Source of the DNA: Mesorhizobium helmanticense
GTDB lineage: Bacteria; Pseudomonadota; Alphaproteobacteria; Rhizobiales; Rhizobiaceae
DNA: 64,000 nt
Direction: 5' to 3'
Assembly (NCBI RefSeq): GCF_003034915.1
Contig: NZ_PZJX01000045.1
Location: 62,001 to 126,000, forward strand
The number at the start of each line of letters is the position of its first letter. Position 1 is the stretch's first letter. Shown one piece after another: positions 46,263 to 54,797 of the stretch. Both the position numbers and the translations under genes were made by a program. Under the pieces are notes generated by a model. That model saw only the letters and a program-made list of their open reading frames with translations, was not told the origin of the DNA and searched no databases.

Positions 46263-46431
46263 GACCGAGCCCGTTATTCGTTCTCGTTCCTATCGCTCAG
46301 TCTGAAAATCGGCCAACGCAAAGCACGGCTGGCTTCAGCCAGGCGCATGCGCCTTGACGTGGACCCGAACTGGACCGCAGTATCCCCATTGCAGGCGAAG
46401 GGAGGCCAGTCGCCTGCGGGAGGATATACCC

Positions 46432-47259
46432 ATGACGGAAGCGATCAGGCTCTACTGGGGCCGGTTCGGACATGTTTCTGTCCTGAACGTCGCCAGCGAC
46501 TTCGTCACCCATGCCCATGTCGAGGCGCATATCATCATCTGGCTGGAGGGCACGGCCGGCGAGATGACCATCGGCCGCGAGACTGTGCGGCTCGGACCTG
46601 GTACAGCCGCCGGCATCAATTCCTTCCAGCCGCACAGCCACGCTCTGTCGCGCGACGGTACGCCCGGACTGTTCCTCGCCTTCTACATCGATCCGGACTG
46701 GGCCCGCCGGCGCCGCGACCTGCCATCATCGGCGCCGCTGTTTTCGACCCCAGCGATCACGCTTGAGCCCTGGCTGCACCAGGCGGCAGCCAATCTGCTC
46801 GACCATTTGAGCGACAACGAGAGCATCGACGACATCGCCAACTACGAGATCGAACGCTTCATCGACAGCGTGCTCGATGCCGCCGACGCTTCGGCGCCGC
46901 AAGCAGTGCGCGCCCGTGTCAACACCATGCAAGACTTCCGTGTCCGCAAGGCGATCCAGCTGATGAAGGCCAATGTCTGCGAGCGCATCTGCTTCGATGA
47001 CGTCGCGCGCAGCGTCGGCCTGTCGCGGCCGCACTTCTTCGCGTTGTTCAAGGAGCAGACCAATCTGACGCCCAACGTCTACTGGAACACGTTGCGCATG
47101 GAGGAAGCGGTACGGCAGTTGCAGTGGTCCGAGGCGCCACTGATCTCGGTTGCCTGCAACCTCGGCTTCACCACGCAGGGCAATTTCTCGCGCTTCTTCC
47201 GCGATCATGTTGGCGTCCCACCGACGCTTTATCGGGAAGCGGCGCGGGCGATAGCCTGA
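46432..47259 (+). CDS. AraC family transcriptional regulator
   Basis: A 275-residue regulator. The N-terminal cupin-like domain (HAHVEAHIIIWLEGTAGEMTIG, SFQPHSHAL) would bind a small ligand. The C-terminal double helix-turn-helix is clear: ICFDDVARSVGLSRPHFFALFKEQTNLTPNVYWNTLRMEEA and ISVACNLGFTTQGNFSRFFRDHVGVPPTLYR. The ATG at 46432 has GGGAGGA upstream. It lies 113 nt before the molybdenum hydroxylase operon on the same strand and is the likely activator of that operon. Confidence 0.92.
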   Translation: MTEAIRLYWGRFGHVSVLNVASDFVTHAHVEAHIIIWLEGTAGEMTIGRETVRLGPGTAAGINSFQPHSHALSRDGTPGLFLAFYIDPDWARRRRDLPSSAPLFSTPAITLEPWLHQAAANLLDHLSDNESIDDIANYEIERFIDSVLDAADASAPQAVRARVNTMQDFRVRKAIQLMKANVCERICFDDVARSVGLSRPHFFALFKEQTNLTPNVYWNTLRMEEAVRQLQWSEAPLISVACNLGFTTQGNFSRFFRDHVGVPPTLYREAARAIA

Positions 47260-47372
47260 GCCGCGTGGCTCATTTTTCAGACTCCTTGATAGGTGCTCAA
47301 GACGCATTGATAAGCGCTGCCGAGCGCACCGCCCTATCCTCCCCAGCAGCAAATTTGCAAGGGAACATCCAT

Positions 47373-47816
47373 ATGGCAAAAGTAACCATCTCCAGCGTCA
47401 TCGACGCACCGGTCGAAAAGGTCTGGGCGCGCATACGCGACTTCAACGGCCTGCCGGGCTGGCATCCGCGCATGGTCGAAAGCCATATCGAGGACGGCAA
47501 GGATGCAAGCACGATCGGCTGCGTGCGCAATTTCCAGCTCGCCAGCGGCGCCCGCATCCGCGAAAAGCTGCTCGATTTCTCCGACGACAATTTCCTGGTC
47601 AGCTACTCCATACTGGAGACGCCGCAGCCGCTGACCAACCACAAGGCGACGTTGCAATTGCGGCGCGTGACAGATGGCGACCGCACCTATGCCGAATGGA
47701 CCGCGACCTTCGACGCAGCACCCGAAGAAGCCGACAAGCTGGCCGAAGGCATGGGCGCCAATGTCTTCCAGGGCGGCTTCAATGCCCTGAAGAGCCATTT
47801 TGCTGGCCAGAGCTGA
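47373..47816 (+). CDS. SRPBCC family protein
   Basis: A 147-residue START-like protein (polyketide cyclase type). The N-terminal strand (VTISSVIDAPVEKVWARIRDFNGLPGWHP) and C-terminal helix (GGFNALKSHF) are typical. It is the first gene of the molybdenum hydroxylase operon, 16 nt before the FAD subunit. Its place recalls CoxG, an SRPBCC protein of carbon monoxide dehydrogenase clusters, but it lacks the long CoxG C-terminal tail. A ligand-binding or accessory role is inferred. Confidence 0.87.
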   Translation: MAKVTISSVIDAPVEKVWARIRDFNGLPGWHPRMVESHIEDGKDASTIGCVRNFQLASGARIREKLLDFSDDNFLVSYSILETPQPLTNHKATLQLRRVTDGDRTYAEWTATFDAAPEEADKLAEGMGANVFQGGFNALKSHFAGQS

Positions 47817-47832
47817 TAAGCAGGAGCATGCC

Positions 47833-48654
47833 ATGGCGCTTGCCCTCCAGACTTTCTCGACGGTGAAGGACGCCAATGCGGCGTTGAAGGCCACCGGCAC
47901 CCGTTACCTCGGCGGCGGCACGCTGGTCGTGCGCGCCGCCAATGAAGGCGACGTCTCGATCTCCAGCTTCGTACGCTCGACAGAACCGTCGCAGTCGGCC
48001 ATCACCGTTTCTGGCGGCACGGTACGCATCGGCGCCTCGGTGACCATGGCGGCGATCGCCCGTCATCCTGATCTTGGCACCCTGACCCGCGCCGCGCGCG
48101 CTGTTGGCGGCCCGGCCATCCGCAACATGGCGACCGTCGGTGGCAATCTCTTCGCGCCGACGCCCTATGGCGATTTCACCGTCGCGCTGCTGGCGCTGGA
48201 TGCCACCGTCAGCACCGATGGAGGCGACCTGCCGATCGAAACCTTCCTGGCCAAGCGCGACGGCAGTCACGCCATCGTCACCTCGGTTGGCTTCGCGCTT
48301 CCACCACAAGGCGGCTTTCGCTTCCTGAAAGTGTCACGGATCAAGCCCAAGGGCATCTCGGTGCTGAGCATTGCCGCGGTGCTGGAACAAGCAGCGGACG
48401 GCACGGTCTCAGCGGCACGGATCGCGCTTGGCTGCATGGCCGACCGGCCGATGCGCGCCAAGGCGGCCGAGAAGGCCTTGCTCGGCAGGAAACTCACCAG
48501 TGACGGCATCGCACCGGCACTGGCAGTCGCCAGCGAGGGCACCTCGCCGACCACCGATCCGATCGCCAGCGCCTGGTATCGCGCGCAAGTCTTGCCGGTC
48601 CATCTCGGCCGGCTGCTGCTTGGCCAGGTCGCAGGCATGGAAACAAAGGCTTAA
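47833..48654 (+). CDS. Molybdenum hydroxylase FAD-binding subunit (CoxM/XdhB type)
   Basis: A 273-residue FAD subunit of a xanthine dehydrogenase-family enzyme. The FAD-binding regions are RYLGGGTLVVRAAN near residue 34 and GGPAIRNMATVGGNLFAPTPYGD. The C-terminal CO dehydrogenase flavoprotein domain follows. It passes electrons from the 2Fe-2S subunit to an acceptor. The ATG at 47833 has AGGAG six nt upstream. It is slightly shorter than the typical ~290 residues. Oxidised substrate is unknown. Confidence 0.92.
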   Translation: MALALQTFSTVKDANAALKATGTRYLGGGTLVVRAANEGDVSISSFVRSTEPSQSAITVSGGTVRIGASVTMAAIARHPDLGTLTRAARAVGGPAIRNMATVGGNLFAPTPYGDFTVALLALDATVSTDGGDLPIETFLAKRDGSHAIVTSVGFALPPQGGFRFLKVSRIKPKGISVLSIAAVLEQAADGTVSAARIALGCMADRPMRAKAAEKALLGRKLTSDGIAPALAVASEGTSPTTDPIASAWYRAQVLPVHLGRLLLGQVAGMETKA

Positions 48655-48711
48655 GCCCGTTGGGGGCGCGCGTCTGTCCGACAAGTTCGGGCAGGCGCGC
48701 AAGGAGGAACG

Positions 48712-49194
48712 ATGGCAAAGGTCCCGGTTCAGTTCACGCTCAACGGCGCGGAAAAGGCCGAATTCATCGACAGCGGCACGACGCTGCTTCACGCCTTGCG
48801 CGACAAGATCGGCGATACCTCGCCGAAAGGCGGCTGCCACCAAGGCACCTGCGGCGCTTGCTCGGTCATCATCGACGGCGAACTCCGGCTCTCCTGCCTG
48901 ACGCTGGCCGAGACCTGCAACGGCGCCGCGATCACCACGACTTCGGGGCTGTCGGAAGGCGGCGTGCTGCATCCGCTGCAGCGCGCCTTCCTCGACGCCT
49001 TCGCCACCCAATGCGGCTTCTGCACGCCGGGCATGATCATGGCGGCCAAGGTGCTGCTCGACCATACGCCGAACCCCAGCCGCGACGAGGTGGTCGAGGC
49101 GCTGTCGGGCAACATCTGCCGCTGCACCGGCTACGAGCCGATTATCCAGGCGGTGCTGACCGCCGCACGGTCCAATTCGCAGAACGCGGCTTAG
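48712..49194 (+). CDS. Molybdenum hydroxylase 2Fe-2S subunit (CoxS type)
   Basis: A 160-residue iron-sulfur subunit. The plant-type 2Fe-2S cluster ligands are Cys42, Cys47, Cys50 and Cys62 (GGCHQGTCGAC...SC). The second cluster ligands are Cys101, Cys104, Cys136 and Cys138 (QCGFCTPGM, NICRCTGY). All eight are present, so the subunit should be functional. It sits between the FAD subunit and the split large subunit. Confidence 0.95.
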   Translation: MAKVPVQFTLNGAEKAEFIDSGTTLLHALRDKIGDTSPKGGCHQGTCGACSVIIDGELRLSCLTLAETCNGAAITTTSGLSEGGVLHPLQRAFLDAFATQCGFCTPGMIMAAKVLLDHTPNPSRDEVVEALSGNICRCTGYEPIIQAVLTAARSNSQNAA

Positions 49195-49204
49195 GGGAGC
49201 AGAG

Positions 49205-50572
49205 ATGGAACTGCGCAAGAATTATTTCGCCGACCAGCGCAAGGACGATCTGCACGAGATTGGCCAGCCCCGGCCGCGCTCGGATTCGCCTGGCCACGTC
49301 ACCGGCAAGACCGCCTATTTCGCCGACCGCAACTTTCCCGGCATGCTGCACTTGAAGATGGTGCGCAGCCCGCACCACCATGCCCGGATCCGTTCGATCG
49401 ACACGTCGGAGGCGGAAAAGCATCCGGGCGTGGTGAATATCCTGACGGCCAAGGACGTGCCGCACAATGTCTACACCATCCTGATCCTGATCCAGATCGG
49501 GCCGGAGGACGAGACGGTGTTGGCCGACGGCAAGGTGCGCTGGAAGGGCGAGGCCGTGGTGGCGGTTCTGGCCGAGACCGAGCGCGCCGCGCAGGAGGCG
49601 GCCGCCAAGGTCAAGGTCGACTACGAGGTGCTGCCGGCCGTGTTCGACATGGAAGAGGCGCTGAAGCCCGGCGCGCCCATCGTCAACGAATATCACGGTC
49701 AAAACCACTACCTCTATGACAGCGGCGAATGCCGCAAGGTCCGCTTTGGCGATGTCGAGGCCGGTTTCGCCGGCGCCGATCACATCCTGGAACAGACCTA
49801 CCAGTCTTCGCCGATCGAGCACGCGCCGACCGAGACGACCGGCTGCATCGTCGCGCCCGAAGGCAATGACCGTTTCACCTGCTACACCAACACGCAAGCG
49901 ATGTTCTTCACCCTCGACAACGCCTCGATCATCCTGCAGATGCCCGGCAACAAGCTGCATTTCGTCGGTGGCACCGTCGGCGGCGGCTTCGGCGGCAAGG
50001 TCGACGTCATCGTCGAGCCGATCGCCATCCTTGGCGCCAAGCTGACAGGCCGTCCGGTCTCCTTCATCTACAGCCGCGAGGAGGAGATGCAGATCTCCTC
50101 GCCCCGCGCCGCCGAAAAGGTCGTCATCAAGGACGGCGTCATGAAGGACGGCCGCATCGTCGCCCGCAAGGTCACCGGCTACACCGATGCCGGCGCCTAT
50201 TCGCGCCACTCGCCCTACGGCGCGCAGAAGGGTGCCGGCCACTATCCCGGCCCCTACACCATCCCCAATGTCTGGATCGACACCTACTGCGTCTACACCA
50301 ACCGTACGCCTTCCTCCGCCATGCGCGGCTTTGGCGTCACCATCGGCGATTTCGCGCTTGAGGTGCAGATGGACAAGCTCGCCCGGCTGATCGGCATGGA
50401 CCCGCTCGAATTCCGTTTCGTCAACGCCTATCGCGACGGCGACATGAAGGCGCATCGCCAGCCGACCGAGGGCGCTGCGCTGATCGAATGCATGCAGGAA
50501 GCTTCGCGCGCCGCCAACTGGCCGGTGGCGGAAAAATACATGGCCATGTCCTCCTACGCGAAGGGAGCTTGA
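49205..50572 (+). CDS. Molybdenum hydroxylase large subunit, N-terminal part (separate gene)
   Basis: 455 residues covering the N-terminal ald_Xan_dh_C domain (GKTAYFADRNFPGMLHLKMVRSPHHHARI) and the first molybdopterin-binding domain. GGTVGGGFGGK is the conserved Gly-rich loop. SAMRGFG occupies the spot where carbon monoxide dehydrogenase has AYRCSFR or AYRGAGR, so this is not a CO dehydrogenase. The frame ends with TGA; the next gene carries the second molybdopterin domain. A one-chain family member is about 780 residues; the two parts sum to 789. Confidence 0.9.
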   Translation: MELRKNYFADQRKDDLHEIGQPRPRSDSPGHVTGKTAYFADRNFPGMLHLKMVRSPHHHARIRSIDTSEAEKHPGVVNILTAKDVPHNVYTILILIQIGPEDETVLADGKVRWKGEAVVAVLAETERAAQEAAAKVKVDYEVLPAVFDMEEALKPGAPIVNEYHGQNHYLYDSGECRKVRFGDVEAGFAGADHILEQTYQSSPIEHAPTETTGCIVAPEGNDRFTCYTNTQAMFFTLDNASIILQMPGNKLHFVGGTVGGGFGGKVDVIVEPIAILGAKLTGRPVSFIYSREEEMQISSPRAAEKVVIKDGVMKDGRIVARKVTGYTDAGAYSRHSPYGAQKGAGHYPGPYTIPNVWIDTYCVYTNRTPSSAMRGFGVTIGDFALEVQMDKLARLIGMDPLEFRFVNAYRDGDMKAHRQPTEGAALIECMQEASRAANWPVAEKYMAMSSYAKGA

Positions 50573-50573
50573 G

Positions 50574-51578
50574 ATGGCGATCAGGCGCGGACGCGGCGTC
50601 GCCGCGATCAACTATCCGACCGGCATGAATCTCGGCGGCGACCCGACCCAGGCACTGGTGCATTCGACGCCGACCGGCAATTTCATGGTGACGCTGTCAT
50701 CAGTCGATCTTGGCCAGGGCATGAAGCAGATCATGGCGCAGATCTGCGCCGAGACGATCGGCGTGCCGACCGACCGCGTCGTCGTCGACACCGCCGACAC
50801 CGATACCGGCCCGCACTGCATGGGCACCTTCGCCTCGCGCGGCACGCACCGCGCCGGCAATGCAGTCATCCAGGCAGCGAAGGAGGCGCGCCAGGTGATG
50901 CTGGAAGTGGCTGCCGAGGAGCTGGAAGTCAACGCTTCCGACCTCGAGACCGACGGCCAGGGCAACATCCTGGTCAAAGGGGCGCCGCAAAAGTCGATCT
51001 CGATCTTCGATGTCGCGCTGTCGGCGCATTTCAAGCGCGGCCGCTCGATCTCCGGCCGCGGCATGTTTCTTATCCCCCGCTCCTATCCGGAGAAAGAAAC
51101 CGGCGCGATGAAGCCGTCGACCTGCTATGCCCATGCCTGCACGGTGGCCGAGGTCGAGGTCGACGACGAGACCGGCGAAGTCACCGTGCTGACGGTGAAG
51201 AACGTCTTCGAAATCGGCCGCGCGCTGAACCCGAAAATGGTCGAGCAGCAGCTCGTCGGCGGTTCGTGGATGGGCATCAGCCACGCGCTCTACGAGACGA
51301 CGGAGCCCTATTATCCCAACCGCGACCATGGCGGCACCGACTTCAACCAGTACCTGATGCCGGGTCCCGGCGACCTCGCCGAAACCCAGATCATCGTGCT
51401 GGAACGACCCTCGGCCGATGGCCCCTTCGGCGCCAAGGGACCGGGCGAAATGTGCGCCAACCCGCAGATTCCCGCCGTGGCGAACGCTGTCTTCGACGCG
51501 GTCGGCGTGCGCATCGACACGCTGCCGATCACGCCCGAGCGCATCCTGCGGGCGCTGAAGGCGCAGGCGCCGAACTGA
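50574..51578 (+). CDS. Molybdenum hydroxylase large subunit, C-terminal part (separate gene)
   Basis: 334 residues equal to the second molybdopterin-binding domain. It begins RRGRGVAAINYPTG, the usual inter-domain start in this family, and contains SSVDLGQGMKQIMAQI and GAKGPGEMCANPQIP with the catalytic Glu of GxGE. The ATG lies one base past the previous stop and has AAGGGAG seven nt upstream. It is in a different frame from the first part. A dedicated ribosome site and a domain-boundary break favour a genuine two-gene large subunit over a recent frameshift, but the latter is not excluded. Confidence 0.9.
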   Translation: MAIRRGRGVAAINYPTGMNLGGDPTQALVHSTPTGNFMVTLSSVDLGQGMKQIMAQICAETIGVPTDRVVVDTADTDTGPHCMGTFASRGTHRAGNAVIQAAKEARQVMLEVAAEELEVNASDLETDGQGNILVKGAPQKSISIFDVALSAHFKRGRSISGRGMFLIPRSYPEKETGAMKPSTCYAHACTVAEVEVDDETGEVTVLTVKNVFEIGRALNPKMVEQQLVGGSWMGISHALYETTEPYYPNRDHGGTDFNQYLMPGPGDLAETQIIVLERPSADGPFGAKGPGEMCANPQIPAVANAVFDAVGVRIDTLPITPERILRALKAQAPN

Positions 51579-52484
51579 GTGCTGGAAATGCCGAAGCCAA
51601 ATGCCCCGACGGCAAGCGCCGAGACCATCGCAACCTCGCCGGAAGCGGTGGCAGAGCGCCTTGCAGCATCGCGTTATCTCGCCGACGAAAGCCTGGCGAC
51701 CGCGATCTTCCTGGCGATAAGGCTGGGCAAGCCGCTGCTGCTCGAAGGTGCGCCGGGCGTCGGCAAGACGGAGGCAGCGAAGGCGATCGCCGAAGTGCTC
51801 GGCCGGAATCTGGTGCGGCTGCAATGCTATGAAGGCATCGACGCCGCGCATGCGCTCTATGAATGGAATTACCAGCGCCAGTTGCTCGCCATCCGCCACG
51901 CCGGCGAGCATGAAATCGATATCTATGACGACCGGTTCCTGATCGCGCGGCCGCTGCTGCAGGTGCTGAAGGCCCCGGAGGAGCGCGTGCTGCTGGTCGA
52001 CGAGATCGACCGTTCGGATCACGAGTTCGAGGCGTTGCTCTTGGAATTCCTTTCCGATTTTCAGATCAGCATTCCTGAGAGAGGTACTATTCGCGCAACG
52101 GCGCAGCCGATCGTCATCCTGACGTCCAACCGCACGCGCGAACTGGCGGAAGCGCTGCGCCGTCGCTGCGTCTACCACTGGATCGACTATCCCGACGCCG
52201 GGCGCGAGGCCGAGATCATCATGCTGCGTGCCGGCGACGTTGCCGAGGCTACGGCGCGCGCCGTGGCGGCGGCCGTGCAGACTATCCGCGCCCGTCCGCT
52301 GGCCAAGCCGCCAGGCATCGCCGAAGCGGTCGAATGGGCCAATGCCGCCACCATTCTCGAAAAAGGCGGCAGCCCGTGGCCGGAAGCTTTTCGCCGCGCC
52401 ATCGGAGTGCTGATCAAGGACGAGGAAGACCTCTCCTATATCGCACCAGAGCTCGGCCGGATCGTCGAGGAGGCGCTGGCGTGA
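51579..52484 (+). CDS. MoxR/CoxD-like AAA+ ATPase
   Basis: A 301-residue AAA+ ATPase of the MoxR type. Walker A is GAPGVGKT (residues 57-64) and Walker B LLVDEID (138-144); sensor and arginine-finger regions follow (LTSNRTRELAEALRRRC). In the Oligotropha CO dehydrogenase cluster, CoxD plays this role with CoxE in maturing the enzyme's metal centre. The start is GTG at 51579 directly after the large-subunit stop; ATG at 51588 is the alternative. A VWA partner follows after a repeat element. Confidence 0.9.
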   Translation: MLEMPKPNAPTASAETIATSPEAVAERLAASRYLADESLATAIFLAIRLGKPLLLEGAPGVGKTEAAKAIAEVLGRNLVRLQCYEGIDAAHALYEWNYQRQLLAIRHAGEHEIDIYDDRFLIARPLLQVLKAPEERVLLVDEIDRSDHEFEALLLEFLSDFQISIPERGTIRATAQPIVILTSNRTRELAEALRRRCVYHWIDYPDAGREAEIIMLRAGDVAEATARAVAAAVQTIRARPLAKPPGIAEAVEWANAATILEKGGSPWPEAFRRAIGVLIKDEEDLSYIAPELGRIVEEALA

Positions 52485-52580
52485 CACGCGACGTCAACGA
52501 CCCCTTCGCCCCGTTCACAGCGGGGCGGCCGAATATGGATCGACCTCACCGACGCATTCGGCAACGCTGGCGGGACAGCA

Positions 52581-52728
52581 CCCCCCTCTGTCCTGCCGGA
52601 CATCTCCCCCTCAAGGGGGGAGATCGGCTATCATCCCGGCTTTCGCTAAGCGTTGCAGATCTGAGCGAAGCGCCGAAGCTGCCAATCTCCCCCCTTGAGG
52701 GGGAGACGTCCGGCAGGACAGAGGGGGG
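52581..52728. repeat. 148-nt near-perfect inverted repeat element
   Basis: Two 48-nt arms (52581-52628 and 52681-52728) are inverted copies with only two differences by my alignment. Each arm contains its own GC-rich hairpin (about 52602-52624 and 52685-52706). A 52-nt centre separates them. It lies between the moxR-like and VWA genes of one operon and ends 9 nt before the VWA start. It resembles intergenic repeats I recall from Mesorhizobium, possibly a small non-autonomous element. Confidence 0.85.
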
Positions 52729-52737
52729 GGCGAAGGA

Positions 52738-53871
52738 ATGATGCGGGGAGAAAGCTTACCCCGCGCCGCGGCGCCTATGCTCGGCTTCGGCCGGCTGCTG
52801 CGCCACTACGGCTTCCCGGTTGCGCCAGAGCAAGTATCCGGCTTCATGCAGGCCGTGACGCTGCTCGGGCCACGCTCCATTGCCGACATCCGCGAGGCAG
52901 CACTCGCCACGCTGGCGCCGACGCCCGATCGCCGCGACGAATTCGAGGCGCATTTCCAGAGCTATTTCTACGGCAACACATCTGCCGTGGTCGAAGGCGA
53001 TACGGATGAAGAAACCCGCATCAAGGATGATGGCGGCGCCAACGAGGACCAGATCGAAGCGAAGCAGGATGAAGGTGGCGATCTGTCCTCGGCCGTCGAA
53101 CAGTTGAGCACACGTGACTTCCAGCGCGACGATGCCAAACTGACCACCTTTCGCCGCAAACTGGCGTCCGCCTTGCCCGCCCGCCGCTCCTTCCGCACCG
53201 TGCGCGCCCATTCGCGCGGCAAGCTCGACCTGCGCCGATCGCTGCGCGAAATCGTCAGCGCCGATGGTGACGTCCCCTCGCCGCTTTTGCGCCGCCGCCA
53301 GACCGTGCCGCGCAAGCTGCTGCTGCTGATCGATGTCTCCGGTTCGATGAAGCTGCACACCTCGGACTACCTCAAGCTGGCGCATGCCGCCGTGCAAGGC
53401 GCGGACCGCGCGGAGATTTTCACCTTCGGCACCCGGCTGACCCGCATCACCGGGGCGTTGCGCATTCGCGACTGCGACCAGGCGCTGGCCCGCGCCGCCG
53501 CGCAGGTCGACGACTGGGATGGCGGCACCCGCATGGGGCCGACACTGCTCGCCTTCCTTTCGGTGCCGCGCTTTTCGGCCTTCGCGCGCGGCGCGGCGGT
53601 CGTCATCCTCTCTGATGCACTGGAGCGCGGCGACCATGCCGAGTTGGAGACCGCGATGCGCCGTTTGAGCGCCCGAGCCTTCCGCTTGTCGCTGGCGACG
53701 CCGCTGGCCGGCGACCCGCGCTTCCGGCCGGCAACTGCGGCCCTGCGTGCCATCCTGCCGGTGCTAGACGATCTCGTCGATGGCTCGTCGATCTCGGGTC
53801 TCACCGATTTCATCCTGTCGCTCGCCCGCCCCGCCGCGGCGGCCGCGGCAATCTGGAAAAGGGTTTCATGA
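52738..53871 (+). CDS. VWA domain protein (CoxE-like)
   Basis: A 377-residue protein with a C-terminal von Willebrand A domain. The MIDAS motif DVSGS is at residues 199-203, with GADRAEIFTFGTRLTRIT and DWDGGTRMGPTL further on. The N-terminal part (LLRHYGFPVAPEQVSGFMQA) is typical of the CoxE family. CoxE works with the MoxR-type ATPase CoxD. Two adjacent ATGs (52738, 52741) follow AAGGA; the second has better spacing. It overlaps the amidohydrolase start by 4 nt. Confidence 0.9.
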   Translation: MMRGESLPRAAAPMLGFGRLLRHYGFPVAPEQVSGFMQAVTLLGPRSIADIREAALATLAPTPDRRDEFEAHFQSYFYGNTSAVVEGDTDEETRIKDDGGANEDQIEAKQDEGGDLSSAVEQLSTRDFQRDDAKLTTFRRKLASALPARRSFRTVRAHSRGKLDLRRSLREIVSADGDVPSPLLRRRQTVPRKLLLLIDVSGSMKLHTSDYLKLAHAAVQGADRAEIFTFGTRLTRITGALRIRDCDQALARAAAQVDDWDGGTRMGPTLLAFLSVPRFSAFARGAAVVILSDALERGDHAELETAMRRLSARAFRLSLATPLAGDPRFRPATAALRAILPVLDDLVDGSSISGLTDFILSLARPAAAAAAIWKRVS

Positions 53872-54758
53872 TGCAGAAGGCGATCGACGCGCATTTCCAC
53901 ATCTGGCGCCAAAAGGACCAGCCCTGGCTGGTCGGCCCGATGGAACCGCGCATCTTCGGCCCCTATGAGCCGATCCGCCGCGACTATCCGATCGAGGAAT
54001 TTTTGGCCGACCAGAAAGGCGCTGGCGTCGAAAAGGCGGTCTATGTCCAGACCAACTGGGCCAAGGAGGATTTCGAAAAGGAAGTCGCCTTCCTGCAAAA
54101 AACCGCCGACGAAACCGGCTGGCCGCATGCCATCGTCGGCTATGCCGACATGACGGCGGACGATGTGCGCCCCCAGATCGACCGGCTGAAAAAATACCCA
54201 CTGCTGCGCGGCGTGCGCATGCAACTGCACTGGCATGAAACGCCGGCCTTCCGCTTCGCCACCTCAGCAGACCAGGTCATCGACCCGAAGGTGCGGGCCA
54301 ATGTGGCGCGGCTGAAAGATTATGGCCTGTCCTTTGACCTGCAACTCTTCCCCGCCCAGATGAAGGACGGACTGACGCTGGTTGGCGAGAACCCCGACAC
54401 CAATTTCATCCTCACCCATGCCGGCATGCTGACCGGCATGGAACCGGAAACCATGGAAGCCTGGAAGGCCGGCCTGCGCACGCTGTCTGCGGTACCCAAC
54501 TTCTACGCCAAGCTGTCCGGCCTAGGCACCTTCGTCCACCGCAACGACCCGTCGCTGATCGCCTATATCGTCGACAACGCGATCGATATTTTGGGCAGCG
54601 ACCATCTGATGTTCGGCTCGAACTTCCCGATCGAGAAACTGTGGACCAGCCACGCCGAACTGATCAAGGCGCATCGCGCGGCGGTGGGCAAGCATGGCGG
54701 GGCCGCCGAAGCGGATATCTTCTGGAACACGGCGGAGAAGGTGTATCGGCCGGTGTGA
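53868..54758 (+). CDS. Amidohydrolase (PF04909-type TIM barrel)
   Basis: A 296-residue metal-dependent hydrolase of the amidohydrolase-2 family, which includes lactonases such as the fucono- and pyrone-dicarboxylate types as well as decarboxylases. The metal-binding start DAHFHIW (His9, His11) is present, and later ILTHAG and FGSNFP (with the conserved Asn/Pro region) match. It overlaps the VWA gene by 4 nt and is probably the last gene of the operon. With the hydroxylase it suggests oxidation then hydrolysis of a cyclic or lactone-forming compound; this is inference. Confidence 0.88.
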   Translation: MMQKAIDAHFHIWRQKDQPWLVGPMEPRIFGPYEPIRRDYPIEEFLADQKGAGVEKAVYVQTNWAKEDFEKEVAFLQKTADETGWPHAIVGYADMTADDVRPQIDRLKKYPLLRGVRMQLHWHETPAFRFATSADQVIDPKVRANVARLKDYGLSFDLQLFPAQMKDGLTLVGENPDTNFILTHAGMLTGMEPETMEAWKAGLRTLSAVPNFYAKLSGLGTFVHRNDPSLIAYIVDNAIDILGSDHLMFGSNFPIEKLWTSHAELIKAHRAAVGKHGGAAEADIFWNTAEKVYRPV

Positions 54759-54766
54759 TTGCCTCC

Positions 54767-54788
54767 CCTTCTCCCTTGTAGGAGAAGG
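54767..54788. terminator. Bidirectional terminator candidate between convergent genes
   Basis: An 8-bp stem CCTTCTCC / GGAGAAGG (54767-54774 with 54781-54788) and 6-nt loop lie between the amidohydrolase (plus) and the AhpD-like gene (minus). The U-run is weak. Confidence 0.55.
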
Positions 54789-54797
54789 AAGAACGCC

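Noticed and set aside
49205..51578. Carbon monoxide dehydrogenase large subunit
   Set aside because: The active-site loop is SAMRGFG, lacking the AYRCSFR (form I) or AYRGAGR (form II) sequence.
52581..52728. Insertion sequence or CRISPR
   Set aside because: There is no transposase frame and only two inverted arms, not regularly spaced direct repeats.
52481..52741. Small gene between moxR-like and VWA genes
   Set aside because: The open frame runs through an inverted repeat element, has no recognisable domain and no good ribosome site.
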